A program made the position numbers and the translations under genes. The notes under the pieces are model-generated. The model had not been told where the DNA came from. It did not search any database and saw nothing but the letters and a program-made list of their open reading frames with translations. Shown here piece after piece: positions 7,727-16,268 of a stretch of 64,000 bases of DNA (positions are counted from its first letter, which is position 1; each line of letters starts with the position of its first letter). This DNA comes from Streptomyces sp. NBC_01446 (GTDB lineage: Bacteria > Actinomycetota > Actinomycetes > Streptomycetales > Streptomycetaceae), in NCBI RefSeq assembly GCF_026340095.1, contig NZ_JAPEPO010000001.1, forward strand, positions 6,833,501 to 6,897,500, given 5' to 3'.

Positions 7727-8494
7727 TCAGGTCCAGGCTCCCCGGTCCTTGAGCACGTCACGCAGCGTCTCGATGTGATCGGTCATGATGCCATCCACGC
7801 CGAGGTCGAGGAGTTCACCCATCTGTGCGCGGTCGTTGACCGTCCACACGTGGACCTGGAGTCCGCGCGCGTGGGCCGCGCGGACGAAGCGCCGGTCGAC
7901 GACGCGTATCCCCGACTGGGCCACGGGCACTTGGGCGCACACCGCCGAAGGGCGCAGCGCCGCGGGCAGCCCGAGGGACCGCAGCCGCAGGCCGAGCACG
8001 CCGCGCGTGCCGTACGACGTGGCGAGGCGGGGACCCGCGAGGGACTGCGCCCTGGCGACCCTGGCCTCCGAGAACGAGCCGACGCAGATCCGGTCCCACG
8101 CGTCCAGGCGGCCGATCAGATCGAGCAGCGGGAGCAGCGCGGGTTCGGCCTTGACGTCCACGTTCCAGTGAACGTCGGGGAAGGTCTCCAGGAGTTCCTC
8201 GAAGAGCGGCACCGGTTCGCGGCCCGCCACGCGCGCGTGGCGCACATCGCTCCAAGAGAGGTCCGCTATCCGGCCCGCCGCGTCGGTGACCCGGTCGAGC
8301 GTCGCGTCGTGGAAGGCCACGAGCGTGCCGTCGGACGTGGCGTGTACATCGGTCTCGATGTAGCGGTAGCCGAGGTCCACGGAGCGCCGGAACGCCGCCA
8401 TCGTGTTCTCCAGACCGTCGGCCGTCCCGCCGCGATGGGCGAAGGCCAGCGGTCCGGAACGGTCGAGATACGGATGGCGTACGCGCGTGGTCAC
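7727..8494 (-). CDS. Glycerophosphodiester phosphodiesterase
   Basis: This 255-residue GDPD-family TIM barrel hydrolyses glycerophosphodiesters to glycerol 3-phosphate and an alcohol. Catalytic features are AHRGG (H20, R21), E30, ETDVH (E47, D49), FHD (H62), DVK and a C-terminal VWTVND segment. There is no signal peptide, so it is cytoplasmic, unlike secreted GlpQ. GTG 8494 overlaps the stop of the upstream YczE-type gene (TAGTG), indicating translational coupling. Confidence 0.93.
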   Translation of the reverse strand: MTTRVRHPYLDRSGPLAFAHRGGTADGLENTMAAFRRSVDLGYRYIETDVHATSDGTLVAFHDATLDRVTDAAGRIADLSWSDVRHARVAGREPVPLFEELLETFPDVHWNVDVKAEPALLPLLDLIGRLDAWDRICVGSFSEARVARAQSLAGPRLATSYGTRGVLGLRLRSLGLPAALRPSAVCAQVPVAQSGIRVVDRRFVRAAHARGLQVHVWTVNDRAQMGELLDLGVDGIMTDHIETLRDVLKDRGAWT

Positions 8495-9159
8495 TACGGA
8501 ATTATCGCCCCTTCGGGTGACGCGCCGGCGACCGAGGTGGGTGCCTCGGGCGACGCGGGGGCGGCGAAGACCTTCAGGAACACCTGGGCCAGCGGGCCGA
8601 TCGCCACGGCGTACACGACCGTGCCGACGCCGATGGTGCCGCCGAGGACGAAGCCCGTCACGACCACCGCGATCTCGATGGTCGTGCGCACCAGCCGGAG
8701 CGAGCGGCCGGTACGCCGGTGCAGCCCCGTCATCAGGCCGTCGCGCGGGCCGGGCCCGAAGGAGGCGGCGATGTAGAGCCCCGTAGCCACGCCGTTCAGG
8801 ACGATCGCCGCCGCCATCAGCGGGATCCGGATCCCGAGGGCGTGCACATCGGGGACGGCGGCCAGCGTGCCGTCCATGGCGATGCCGACCACGAAGACGT
8901 TCGAGACGGTGCCGAGGCCGGGGCGCTGCTTGATCGGGATCCACAGGAGCAGCACCAGGGCACCCACGATGATCGACACGACGCCGATCGAGAGCCCCGT
9001 GAGTTCGGCGAGGCCCTGGTGGAGCACGTTCCACGGCTCCAGGCCGAGCCCCGCCTTCACGAGGAGGGCGGAACTCACGCCGTACAGCGCCAGGCCGACG
9101 TAGAGCTGGAGAAGGCGACGGGTGAGACCCGGGCCGGGTGGCGTGGACGACGCGGACAA
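8494..9159 (-). CDS. YczE/YitT-type integral membrane protein
   Basis: The product is 221 residues with about five hydrophobic helices. It has the family-typical LYGVSSALLVKAGLGLEPW and GPGPRDGLMTG segments of the YczE/YyaS membrane family. These proteins often sit next to MocR-type regulators of the YczR subgroup and are suspected transporters. I start it at TTG 9159 because GGGGGCT lies about 8 nt upstream and the preceding sequence looks non-coding. It is divergent from the MocR gene and translationally coupled to the phosphodiesterase. Confidence 0.8.
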   Translation of the reverse strand: MSASSTPPGPGLTRRLLQLYVGLALYGVSSALLVKAGLGLEPWNVLHQGLAELTGLSIGVVSIIVGALVLLLWIPIKQRPGLGTVSNVFVVGIAMDGTLAAVPDVHALGIRIPLMAAAIVLNGVATGLYIAASFGPGPRDGLMTGLHRRTGRSLRLVRTTIEIAVVVTGFVLGGTIGVGTVVYAVAIGPLAQVFLKVFAAPASPEAPTSVAGASPEGAIIP

Positions 9160-9218
9160 GTGGAGCCCCCTGTGGTGGTAGTGGCCTGTCGCGTGACACT
9201 CTGTGGCTTGGGAACGCA

Positions 9219-9234
9219 GGCCAACCATGGCCAA
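9219..9234. promoter_or_regulatory. Direct repeat GGCCAA x2 in the yczE/mocR intergenic region
   Basis: Two copies of GGCCAA (9219-9224 and 9229-9234) are spaced exactly 10 bp apart, one helical turn, just upstream of the MocR ATG. MocR regulators commonly bind direct repeats on one DNA face, so this is a reasonable autoregulatory and yczE operator candidate. Confidence 0.35.
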
Positions 9235-9258
9235 TTCGGGGAAGGTGGACTGGACTCC

Positions 9259-10758
9259 ATGGCTCAGTGGACTTCGGCGGTCGGCGCGGCTCAGCTCGCC
9301 CGGCTGCTCACCTCCCAGCAGACGCGCCCTCCGGGCGCCGGGAACCGCCGTCCGCCCGCCTACCGGGCCCTGGCCGACGGCATCCGCCTCCTCGTCCTCG
9401 AAGGGCGCGTGCCCGTCGCGGCGCGCCTGCCCGCCGAACGCGAGCTCGCCGTCTCCCTGGCCGTCAGCCGCACGACCGTCGCCGCCGCCTACGAGGCGCT
9501 GCGCGGCGAGGGGTTCCTCGAATCCCGCAGGGGAGCGGGCAGCTGGACGGCCGTGCCCGCCGGAAACCCGCTGCCCGCGCGCGGCCTCGAGCCCCTGCCG
9601 CCCGAGGCCCTCGGCTCGATGATCGACCTCGGCACCGCGGCCCTGCCCGCCCCCGAGCCCTGGCTGACCCGCGCCGTCCAGGGCGCGCTCGGCGAACTCC
9701 CGCCCTACGCGCACACTCACGGCGACTACCCGGCGGGCCTGCCCGCGCTGCGCGAGATGCTCGCCGAGCGCTACACCGCCCGCGGCATTCCGACCATGCC
9801 CGAGCAGATCATGGTGACCACCGGCGCGATGGGCGCGATCGACGCGATCTGTCATCTGTTCGCGGGCCGCGGCGAGCGCATCGCCGTCGAGTCGCCCTCG
9901 TACGCCAACATCCTCCAGCTCATGCGCGAGGAGGGCGCCCGGCTCGTCCCGGTCGCCATGGCCGAGGGGCTCGCGGGATGGGACCTCGACCGCTGGCGGC
10001 AGGTCCTGCGCGACGCGGCGCCCCGCCTCGCCTACGTCGTCGCCGACTTCCACAACCCCACCGGGGCGCTCGCCGACGAGGACCAGCGCAGGCAGCTCGT
10101 CGAGGCGGCGCGCTCGGCCGGCACGGTGCTCGTCGTCGACGAGACCATGACCGAACTCCACTTCGACCCCGACCTGGACATGCCCCGCCGCGTCTGCGCC
10201 TTCGACCCGGCGGGCTCCACCGTCATCACGGTCGGCTCGGCGAGCAAGGCGTTCTGGGCGGGCATGCGCATCGGCTGGGTGCGGGCGGCGCCCGATGTGA
10301 TCCGCAGCCTCGTGGCCGCGCGCGCCTACGCCGACCTCGGCACGCCGGTCCTGGAGCAGCTGGCCGTGAACTGGCTGCTCAGCACGGGCGGTTGGGAGGA
10401 GGCCGTGGAGCTGCGCCGCAGCCAGGCGAGGGACAACAGTGCCGCGCTGGTCGCCGCGCTGCGCCGCGAGGTGCCCGACTGGGAGTTCGACGTGCCGGTC
10501 GGCGGGCTGACGCTGTGGGTGCGCGCCGGAGGTCTGTCGGGGTCCCGGCTCGCGGAGGTCGGCGAACGCGTCGGCGTACGGGTGCCCTCGGGGCCTCGCT
10601 TCGGGGTGGACGGCGCCTTCGAGGGTTATGTGCGGCTGCCGTTCACCGTTTCCGGGGCGGTCGCCGACGAGGCGGCGGTGCGGCTCGCGGCGGCGGCGCG
10701 GCTCGTGCGGGAAGGCGGAGCGTCCGGGGCGGAGCCGCCGCGGACGCTCATCGCATAG
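9259..10758 (+). CDS. MocR-family regulator (GntR HTH fused to class I aminotransferase)
   Basis: The product is 499 residues. A GntR winged helix lies at about 30-100 (LPAERELAVSLAVSRTTVAAAY), joined by a linker to a PLP fold-type I domain. K330 in VGSASKAFW is the Schiff-base lysine, and DFHNPTG carries the conserved Asn/Pro. It should act as a PLP-dependent transcription factor rather than an enzyme. Its position divergent from a YczE membrane gene places it with the YczR subgroup; in that case it likely controls yczE and the coupled phosphodiesterase. ATG 9259 is used; the longer open frame upstream crosses the divergent promoter and is not coding. Confidence 0.92.
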   Translation: MAQWTSAVGAAQLARLLTSQQTRPPGAGNRRPPAYRALADGIRLLVLEGRVPVAARLPAERELAVSLAVSRTTVAAAYEALRGEGFLESRRGAGSWTAVPAGNPLPARGLEPLPPEALGSMIDLGTAALPAPEPWLTRAVQGALGELPPYAHTHGDYPAGLPALREMLAERYTARGIPTMPEQIMVTTGAMGAIDAICHLFAGRGERIAVESPSYANILQLMREEGARLVPVAMAEGLAGWDLDRWRQVLRDAAPRLAYVVADFHNPTGALADEDQRRQLVEAARSAGTVLVVDETMTELHFDPDLDMPRRVCAFDPAGSTVITVGSASKAFWAGMRIGWVRAAPDVIRSLVAARAYADLGTPVLEQLAVNWLLSTGGWEEAVELRRSQARDNSAALVAALRREVPDWEFDVPVGGLTLWVRAGGLSGSRLAEVGERVGVRVPSGPRFGVDGAFEGYVRLPFTVSGAVADEAAVRLAAAARLVREGGASGAEPPRTLIA

Positions 10759-10777
10759 GGCCGGTGGGGCCCGGCCG

Positions 10778-12400
10778 TCACCCCTCGGCGGCGACCGTCC
10801 GCACCGTACCCACCGCTTCGACCGCTTCGACGGCTTCGACCGGCTCGGCCGCTTCGACGACCGGTTCGGCCTCAGGGCTGTCGTCGGCCGACGTCGTCCG
10901 CTGCGGGAGCAGTGCGAGCACCGCCTGCCGGTCCGCGTCACTCGTCGCGTCGTCGTAGGGGTCGGGGGTGGCCGGCACCTGGAGGCGGTGGACGGCCCCC
11001 GCGCCGAGGCGCGCGTAGCCCCGTCCCGCCGGGACGTCCGGGGTGGGCGTCGTGTGGGGCGCGACCCCGAGGACGTCCTCGATCTGGTCGTACGTGGCCG
11101 GGCCGAGCACCACGCGCGCGCGTGTGTGCTGACAGACGGCGTCGGTGAGGGAGTCGAGGCTGTCGAACTGGTCGGCCACGACGACCGTGACGTTGGCCGC
11201 GCGCCCGTGCCGCAGGGGGACCTGGAGCAGCGTCTGCGGGTCCTTGCGTCCGTCGGCCGCGGCCAGATGACTGAGAACGCTGGGCCGGTCGAACAGGATC
11301 CACAGGGGGCGCCGGGTGTCTTCGGGCGCGGGGTGGCCGGCCTGGCGCGCCCGGTTCGCGGTGATCAGGCGCCGCTCCGTCTCGTGGGCCGCCCATTCCA
11401 GGCTGGCCAGCGCGCCGGCGAGCCCGCACTCGACGGCCAGGACACCGTTGCGTCCGGTCAGGCACGCGTAGTCGCCCGTTCCGTTGCCCTCCACGATGAG
11501 GACGTCACCGTGCTGGAGGGCCTGGAGAGCGATCGAGCGCAGGAGTGAGGTGGTCCCGCTGCCGGGGTGGCCGACGGCGAGGAGATGCGGCTCGGTGGAG
11601 CGCATGCCTGTACGCCAGACGACGGGCGGCACGTCGCGCTGCTCGTCGCCGTCACCGAGGGGGAGGGTCCGCTGGGTGCCGCTCTCGTCGGTGAAGCCGA
11701 GGACCGTTTCGCCCGGTGCCGTGACGAAGCGCTGGGCGGCGATGTCGGTGGGCAGCGGGGGCAGGACGGTGACCGCCAGCCGGTTGCCCTCCTCGTCCCA
11801 CTCGAAGTGGTACTCGCGGCCCCGGCCCGACTTGGCGTGCAGGAGCTGTTCGATGCGGGCGCGGGAGTCGGCCTCGCCGTCCGTGAAGTACGCCGGGTAG
11901 CGCACCACGATGCGTGAGACGCGCCCGTCGTCGTCGAAGTCGTACGACTCGAAGGCCTTCTCCCACTCGCCGCCGTGGGCGAAGAGTGGGCTCGGGTCCT
12001 CTGGGACGGAGAAGTACGGGACGAGCGCCTCGTAGAGCGCGGTGAGCCGCTCGACCTGGGACTCGTCGGGGCCGGTCGGCGCCGGCGGGGTGAGGTCCCG
12101 GCCCTTCCATGCGGCCGCTGCCATCAGGGTGATGAGCGCCAGCAGCGGCCCGTACGGAATCAGCACCACGACCAGGAACAAGGCCGCCACCAGGAACAAC
12201 AGCGGTCCGCGTCGGTCCTTTGGGGTGTCGGCCCACTTGTGCCGCCCGGCGGATGCCAGGCGGCCCAGGCCCTTGGTGATCGTGATCAGGGGATGGAGTA
12301 CGTCGGTCGCCCCGTCGGCTGCCGTCCGTGCCAGTTCCCGGCTCCGGGCGATGGGGGCGCTGCCGTTGCTCAGAATGCGGGGGAGGGGGCGCCGAGCCAC
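10778..12400 (-). CDS. sffA: SffA-like SpoIIIE/FtsK-family septal protein
   Basis: The product is 540 residues. Two adjacent hydrophobic helices lie at about residues 60-95, followed by a soluble region and a RecA/FtsK-like ATPase domain. The P-loop reads GHPGSGTTS with Thr283 where Lys is expected, and LWILFDRP is the Walker B strand. The immediate upstream partner is a 64-residue SmeA-like membrane protein. In S. coelicolor SmeA recruits SffA to sporulation septa and affects chromosome segregation and spore maturation. GTG 12400 follows AGGAGACAG. The C-terminus is a Glu/Val/Ala-rich low-complexity tail (EAVEAVEAV). The FtsK gamma domain is absent. Confidence 0.82.
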   Translation of the reverse strand: MARRPLPRILSNGSAPIARSRELARTAADGATDVLHPLITITKGLGRLASAGRHKWADTPKDRRGPLLFLVAALFLVVVLIPYGPLLALITLMAAAAWKGRDLTPPAPTGPDESQVERLTALYEALVPYFSVPEDPSPLFAHGGEWEKAFESYDFDDDGRVSRIVVRYPAYFTDGEADSRARIEQLLHAKSGRGREYHFEWDEEGNRLAVTVLPPLPTDIAAQRFVTAPGETVLGFTDESGTQRTLPLGDGDEQRDVPPVVWRTGMRSTEPHLLAVGHPGSGTTSLLRSIALQALQHGDVLIVEGNGTGDYACLTGRNGVLAVECGLAGALASLEWAAHETERRLITANRARQAGHPAPEDTRRPLWILFDRPSVLSHLAAADGRKDPQTLLQVPLRHGRAANVTVVVADQFDSLDSLTDAVCQHTRARVVLGPATYDQIEDVLGVAPHTTPTPDVPAGRGYARLGAGAVHRLQVPATPDPYDDATSDADRQAVLALLPQRTTSADDSPEAEPVVEAAEPVEAVEAVEAVGTVRTVAAEG

Positions 12401-12435
12401 TTCTGTCTCCTGATGGTGCGTGCGAGGGGAGGGGG

Positions 12436-12630
12436 TCAGAACTTGATCCCGCCGAGCAGGCCGGCCAGGCTCGCGCCTCCGGCCTTGATGCTTGGGGCGA
12501 TGGCGGTGCCCGAGAGGTAGAACCCGAAGAGGGCGCAGGTCAGGCCGTGCGATGCCTTGAGTCCGTCTTTGCGGAAGAAGAGGAAGGCGATGACTCCGAG
12601 CAGCACCACGCCTGAGATGGACAGGATCAT
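12436..12630 (-). CDS. smeA: SmeA small sporulation membrane protein
   Basis: This 64-residue protein has an N-terminal transmembrane helix (residues 2-19), a short basic loop (RKDGLK) and a second hydrophobic half rich in Gly/Ala. Size, topology and position 35 bp upstream of the sffA-like gene match S. coelicolor SmeA, a septum-localised developmental protein. AGGAGAA precedes ATG 12630. The region upstream (12680-12760) is unusually AT-rich for this genome. It contains TATC-N5-GATA (minus strand, near 12700), a possible developmental regulator site. Confidence 0.85.
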   Translation of the reverse strand: MILSISGVVLLGVIAFLFFRKDGLKASHGLTCALFGFYLSGTAIAPSIKAGGASLAGLLGGIKF

Positions 12631-12912
12631 TTGAGTTCTCCTGGTCGATGGGGACAGTCACCATGAGTTCTTCCAGGCTCACAGCATGTATCTATACGAT
12701 AAAAGGTGCAAATGGGTGGAATATTCTTGATTTCACCCGTTCGGCAGGCGTCCGATGAGCCTCCTGAGCGCGTGCTGTACCGCCGTCAGGGCTCTTCGTG
12801 ATCTTTGCCTCGGTCGGCGCGGCTCATGTGCCGAACCGGGCAGTACTCTGTCGATTCACTCGTACGGCCGCACGGTCGTAGCACTCCGTATACGCAAAGG
12901 CGGTCTGTTCCG

Positions 12913-13305
12913 ATGAGCGAAGTCCCCGACCCCGAGGTCGTGGAACTGGCGACCAAGATCTTCGATCTTGCGCGCCGGGGCGAGAGCGAACAGCTCGCCT
13001 CCTACGTCGACGCGGGCGTATCGGCGAACCTCACGAACGACCGTGGCGACTCCCTCGTGATGCTCGCCGCCTATCACGGGCACGCCGAGGCGGTCCGCGC
13101 GCTCCTCGCGCGCGGCGCCGACGCCGACCGCGCCAACGACCGGGGCCAGACCCCGCTCGCGGGCGCCGTTTTCAAGGGCGAGGACGAAGTGATCCGGGCA
13201 CTGCTCGACGGCGGCGCCGACCCGGCGGCGGGGACCCCGTCGGCGGTCGACACCGCCCGGATGTTCGGCAAGGCGGAGCTTCTGGAGCTCTTCGGCACTT
13301 CCTGA
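12913..13305 (+). CDS. Ankyrin-repeat protein
   Basis: The product is 130 residues. After an N-terminal helix (EVVELATKIFDLARRGE) come three ankyrin units with the signatures GDSLVMLAAYHGHAEAV, GQTPLAGAVFKGEDEVI and a degenerate last unit ending ELLELFGTS. Such proteins mediate protein-protein contacts; the partner is unknown. ATG 12913 starts a compact protein (MSEVPDPEV). The ribosome-binding site is weak. It is divergent from smeA and lies upstream of the HEAT-repeat gene, which is another scaffold-type protein. Confidence 0.88.
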   Translation: MSEVPDPEVVELATKIFDLARRGESEQLASYVDAGVSANLTNDRGDSLVMLAAYHGHAEAVRALLARGADADRANDRGQTPLAGAVFKGEDEVIRALLDGGADPAAGTPSAVDTARMFGKAELLELFGTS

Positions 13306-13343
13306 GACACCGGCTTTGACCAGCCAGAACGGGGGAGCAGGAA

Positions 13344-13439
13344 ATGTGGTCGCGGCGGGAAGAACCGCTGGGTCATCATGACGACGTGATTTACGGACGC
13401 GACGGCGGGGCAGATGGTGCCACACCGCGTGGACCGTGA
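13344..13439 (+). CDS. Small ORF, 31 residues, function unknown
   Basis: ATG 13344 is preceded by a strong GGGGGAGCAGGA ribosome-binding site 2-13 nt upstream. It encodes a charged 31-residue peptide beginning MWSRREEPLGHHDD and ending PRGP. It has no hydrophobic segment. It sits in the ankyrin-HEAT intergenic gap ahead of a second small ORF. Coding status is inferred only from the ribosome-binding site and position. Confidence 0.35.
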   Translation: MWSRREEPLGHHDDVIYGRDGGADGATPRGP

Positions 13440-13477
13440 ACGGTCCGATTCGGGCCACAGACGAGAGGCAGAGGAAG

Positions 13478-13537
13478 ATGGTCTACAGCAAGCAAGAGAC
13501 GGCGGGCGCCCCGCAGTGTTGTCGCGCGGCCAGGTAG
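13478..13537 (+). CDS. Candidate 19-residue leader peptide with a Cys-Cys pair
   Basis: ATG 13478 follows GAGAGGCAGAGGAAG, a strong ribosome-binding site. It encodes a 19-residue peptide, MVYSKQETAG then APQCCRAAR, ending TAG at 13535-13537. The stop is 46 nt before the HEAT-repeat gene. Adjacent Cys codons (TGT TGT, rare in this GC-rich genome) near the end of a tiny upstream ORF suggest a translational leader that could sense cysteine or ribosome stalling. This is an inference from layout only. Confidence 0.45.
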   Translation: MVYSKQETAGAPQCCRAAR

Positions 13538-13583
13538 TGCAGTTCCCCCGGTTGCGTCGACGCTTGATGTGAGGCTGTTTCCC

Positions 13584-15002
13584 ATGTTCGATCCGGTCAT
13601 AGCGCCCAGCGGTACGCTGCTCGGCCTGCTGCAGAGGGGCCGCGGCGACGGCACCCTGCACGCGCTGACGGCGCCGCGCGCCGAAGCGCTCGCGGCTCTC
13701 AATCACTGTGTGCTGAGCGACCCCCGCCACGACTGGCAGGTGGAGAACCGCTCGCTCTACTACGCCCGTCTCTTCCTCGACCTCCACGGAGAGCTCGGGG
13801 AGATCGAGCGGCACCTCTTCGACCCCGACGACGTCCTCAATACGGACGAGTCACGCACAGGCCTCGCGCTCGCGGTCCTCGGCCACCTCGCCTCGTACGG
13901 CAGGCGCGACGCCCTGGAGCTGCTGCGCCGCTACGCCGCCTTCGGGTCCAGCTGGGCCTGGGCGCTCGACGAGCTGGCCCTGCGCGACGACGACGCGGGA
14001 CTGCGCGTGCTCGCCGCCCCCATCCTCGACAGATTCCCCGAGGACGCCGAGGGCGACGCCGCACTCGCCGCCGCCGTGCGCGACGCCTACGAACCGCGCC
14101 CCTGGCGGCTGTGGGCCGACGACCCCAGGGAAGCCATCGGAGCCCGCGTGCGCGCCGCCCAGGAACGCGGCTCCTTCGACCAGTGGCAGCGCCAGATGCG
14201 CCCCTCCGGGCCGCGCCCCGGGTGGAGCGTGCGGGCTGTCTTCGACTGGGCCCAGGAAGGCCTCGAACGGGGAGCCGTCCTGTACGTGCCCGCCGCGCGC
14301 TGCCTGACCGCCGTCGCCGGACCCGGCGACAGGGCCGAGATCGTCCAGGCCGCGCTCACCGGGCACGACGGCGCCCGCAGCACGGCGCTGCGCTATCTCG
14401 CCGACGCCCATGATCCCGACGTACTCGATCTGATCGAAGCCGCCGTGGAGAGCCCTTCGCACGCCGTCGTGGACGCCGCCCTCGACGCCTTCGAACGCAT
14501 GCGGACGGTCGCCTCCCTGGAACGCGCCCGCCGCTGGGCCCCGAGGCCCGACGCCCTCGGCGCCGCCGCGGGACGCATGCTCGCCTGCCGCGGCGGCGCC
14601 CAGGACACCGAACTGGTCCTGGCCGCGTTGCGCGAGGCGGTGCGCGGCGAAGGCGCCGACGCACCGACCCTGTGGCCCCTTGTCGACGGAGCCGGACGCC
14701 TCGGTATCGCCTGTGCGGCCCCCGTCCTGCGCCACGTCTACAGAGAGACCGCCTCGTCCCATCTGCGCGGCCACGCCGCCAAGGCCCTGGCCGCCACCGA
14801 CCCTTCCTTCGCCGCGGGGTTCGCCGTCGAATGCCTGTGGGACTGCGAGGAATCGACCCGCGAGGTCGCCGCGCGCCACGCGGAGACGGGCGACGCGCGC
14901 GTCGTGGACCAGCTCCGCAGACTCGCCGCCGACCCGGCCGAGGAGGCCGAGGTGCAGACCGCGGTGCGCAGCAGAATAGGACCGGACGCGACGGCTTTGT
15001 GA
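13584..15002 (+). CDS. HEAT-repeat protein
   Basis: The product is 472 residues, nearly all paired amphipathic helices of HEAT/PBS-lyase type (for example DRAEIVQAALTGHDG, SHAVVDAALDAFERM and SSHLRGHAAKALAATDP). No enzymatic motif, signal peptide or membrane segment is visible. It is probably a scaffold or adaptor. I start it at ATG 13584 (MFDPVIAPSG) with TGAGG about 9-14 nt upstream; a GTG at 13569 is the alternative. Two small ORFs lie directly upstream. Confidence 0.8.
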   Translation: MFDPVIAPSGTLLGLLQRGRGDGTLHALTAPRAEALAALNHCVLSDPRHDWQVENRSLYYARLFLDLHGELGEIERHLFDPDDVLNTDESRTGLALAVLGHLASYGRRDALELLRRYAAFGSSWAWALDELALRDDDAGLRVLAAPILDRFPEDAEGDAALAAAVRDAYEPRPWRLWADDPREAIGARVRAAQERGSFDQWQRQMRPSGPRPGWSVRAVFDWAQEGLERGAVLYVPAARCLTAVAGPGDRAEIVQAALTGHDGARSTALRYLADAHDPDVLDLIEAAVESPSHAVVDAALDAFERMRTVASLERARRWAPRPDALGAAAGRMLACRGGAQDTELVLAALREAVRGEGADAPTLWPLVDGAGRLGIACAAPVLRHVYRETASSHLRGHAAKALAATDPSFAAGFAVECLWDCEESTREVAARHAETGDARVVDQLRRLAADPAEEAEVQTAVRSRIGPDATAL

Positions 15003-15143
15003 CCGACGGCTTTCCGGGAGGCAACGCTCAAAGGACGCTGCCTCCCGGCCGCCGGCCCGGCGAGGGCCAACGCTCATGGGACGTTCCTCGCCAGGAAAGA
15101 TCCACGTTGACGTGGCCACGCTCGGCGCGACGACAACACCGGT

Positions 15144-16268
15144 ATGCGTGTCGTCATCGTCACCGAGTCCTTTCCCCCCGACATCAACGGTGTGGCTCAC
15201 TGCGCCCTGCAGACCGCCCGGTACCTCGCCGCCCGCGGTCACGACCCCCTCGTCATCGCCCCGGCCACCGCGCCGGGCCCTGACACCGACACCGACGCCC
15301 CCTGCCCCGTCATACGGGTGCCGTCCCTGCCCCTGCCGGGCTACCCGCAGGTCAGGGTGGCGCTGCCGAGTCGCAGGGTCGCCGCCGCCGTGGCCGCGCA
15401 CGGCGCCGAACTCGTCCATCTGGCCAGCCCGTTCATCCTCGGCGTGCGCGGCATGGCCGCCGCGTCACGGCTGCGGATCCCCGCCGTCGCCGTCTACCAG
15501 ACCGACCTCGCCGGTTACGCGCGTACCTACATGGGGGCCGGTGAGGCCACCGCGTGGCGGCGGATCCGCAGCGTCCACGGTGCCGCCGACCGCACACTCG
15601 CCCCGTCCAGCGCCGCGGTGCGCGACCTGGAGGTGCACGGGGTACCGCGCGTGCGGCTCTGGCCGCGCGGGGTGGACACCGTCCGCTTCCGGCCCGACCT
15701 GCGCGACGAAGCCCTGCGGCGCGAACTCGCCCCCAACGGCGAGCTGATCGTCGGCTACGTGGGCCGGCTCGCCCCGGAGAAACAAGTCGACTTGTTGGCC
15801 GGTGCGTGCACTCTCGACGGCGTGCGCGTGGTCGTCGTCGGTGACGGCCCCAGCGAGCCCGGCCTGCGCGAGGCACTCCCTGGCGCCGTCTTCCTCGGCC
15901 GGCGCACCGGTGCCGAACTCGCCCGCATCTTCGCCTCGTTGGACATCTTCGCCCACACGGGCCCCTACGAGACGTTCTGCCAGACCGTGCAGGAGGCCAT
16001 GGCCAGCGGCGTGCCGGTGATCGCGCCCGCCGCCGGCGGGCCGCTGGACCTCGTCGCACACGGCCGGACCGGGCTCCTCGTCACACCCGGCGACGCGGCC
16101 GCCGTACGCGACGCCGTCTGGTCGCTCGCCGAGGACCCGCTGTGCCGCCTGGCCTACGGGGCAGCCGGCCGCAGCACGGTCGAAGGACGGACCTGGGAGG
16201 CCGTCGGCGAACAGCTCGTCGGCCACTACGAAGAGGTCCTCGACGCGCGGACGGCGGTGGCGGCATGA
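15144..16268 (+). CDS. GT4 glycosyltransferase, MgtA/PimB-like mannosyltransferase
   Basis: The product is 374 residues of GT-B fold. The N-terminal acceptor domain starts MRVVIVTESFPPDINGVA, typical of GDP-mannose-dependent alpha-mannosyltransferases acting on glycolipids (MgtA). The C-terminal donor domain has GYVGRLAPEKQVDLL and the E-x7-E motif (GPYETFCQTVQEAM). The likely substrate is a mannosylated lipid; donor assignment is by resemblance. ATGA overlap with the next glycosyltransferase and again with the hydrolase makes a tight three-gene operon. Confidence 0.87.
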   Translation: MRVVIVTESFPPDINGVAHCALQTARYLAARGHDPLVIAPATAPGPDTDTDAPCPVIRVPSLPLPGYPQVRVALPSRRVAAAVAAHGAELVHLASPFILGVRGMAAASRLRIPAVAVYQTDLAGYARTYMGAGEATAWRRIRSVHGAADRTLAPSSAAVRDLEVHGVPRVRLWPRGVDTVRFRPDLRDEALRRELAPNGELIVGYVGRLAPEKQVDLLAGACTLDGVRVVVVGDGPSEPGLREALPGAVFLGRRTGAELARIFASLDIFAHTGPYETFCQTVQEAMASGVPVIAPAAGGPLDLVAHGRTGLLVTPGDAAAVRDAVWSLAEDPLCRLAYGAAGRSTVEGRTWEAVGEQLVGHYEEVLDARTAVAA

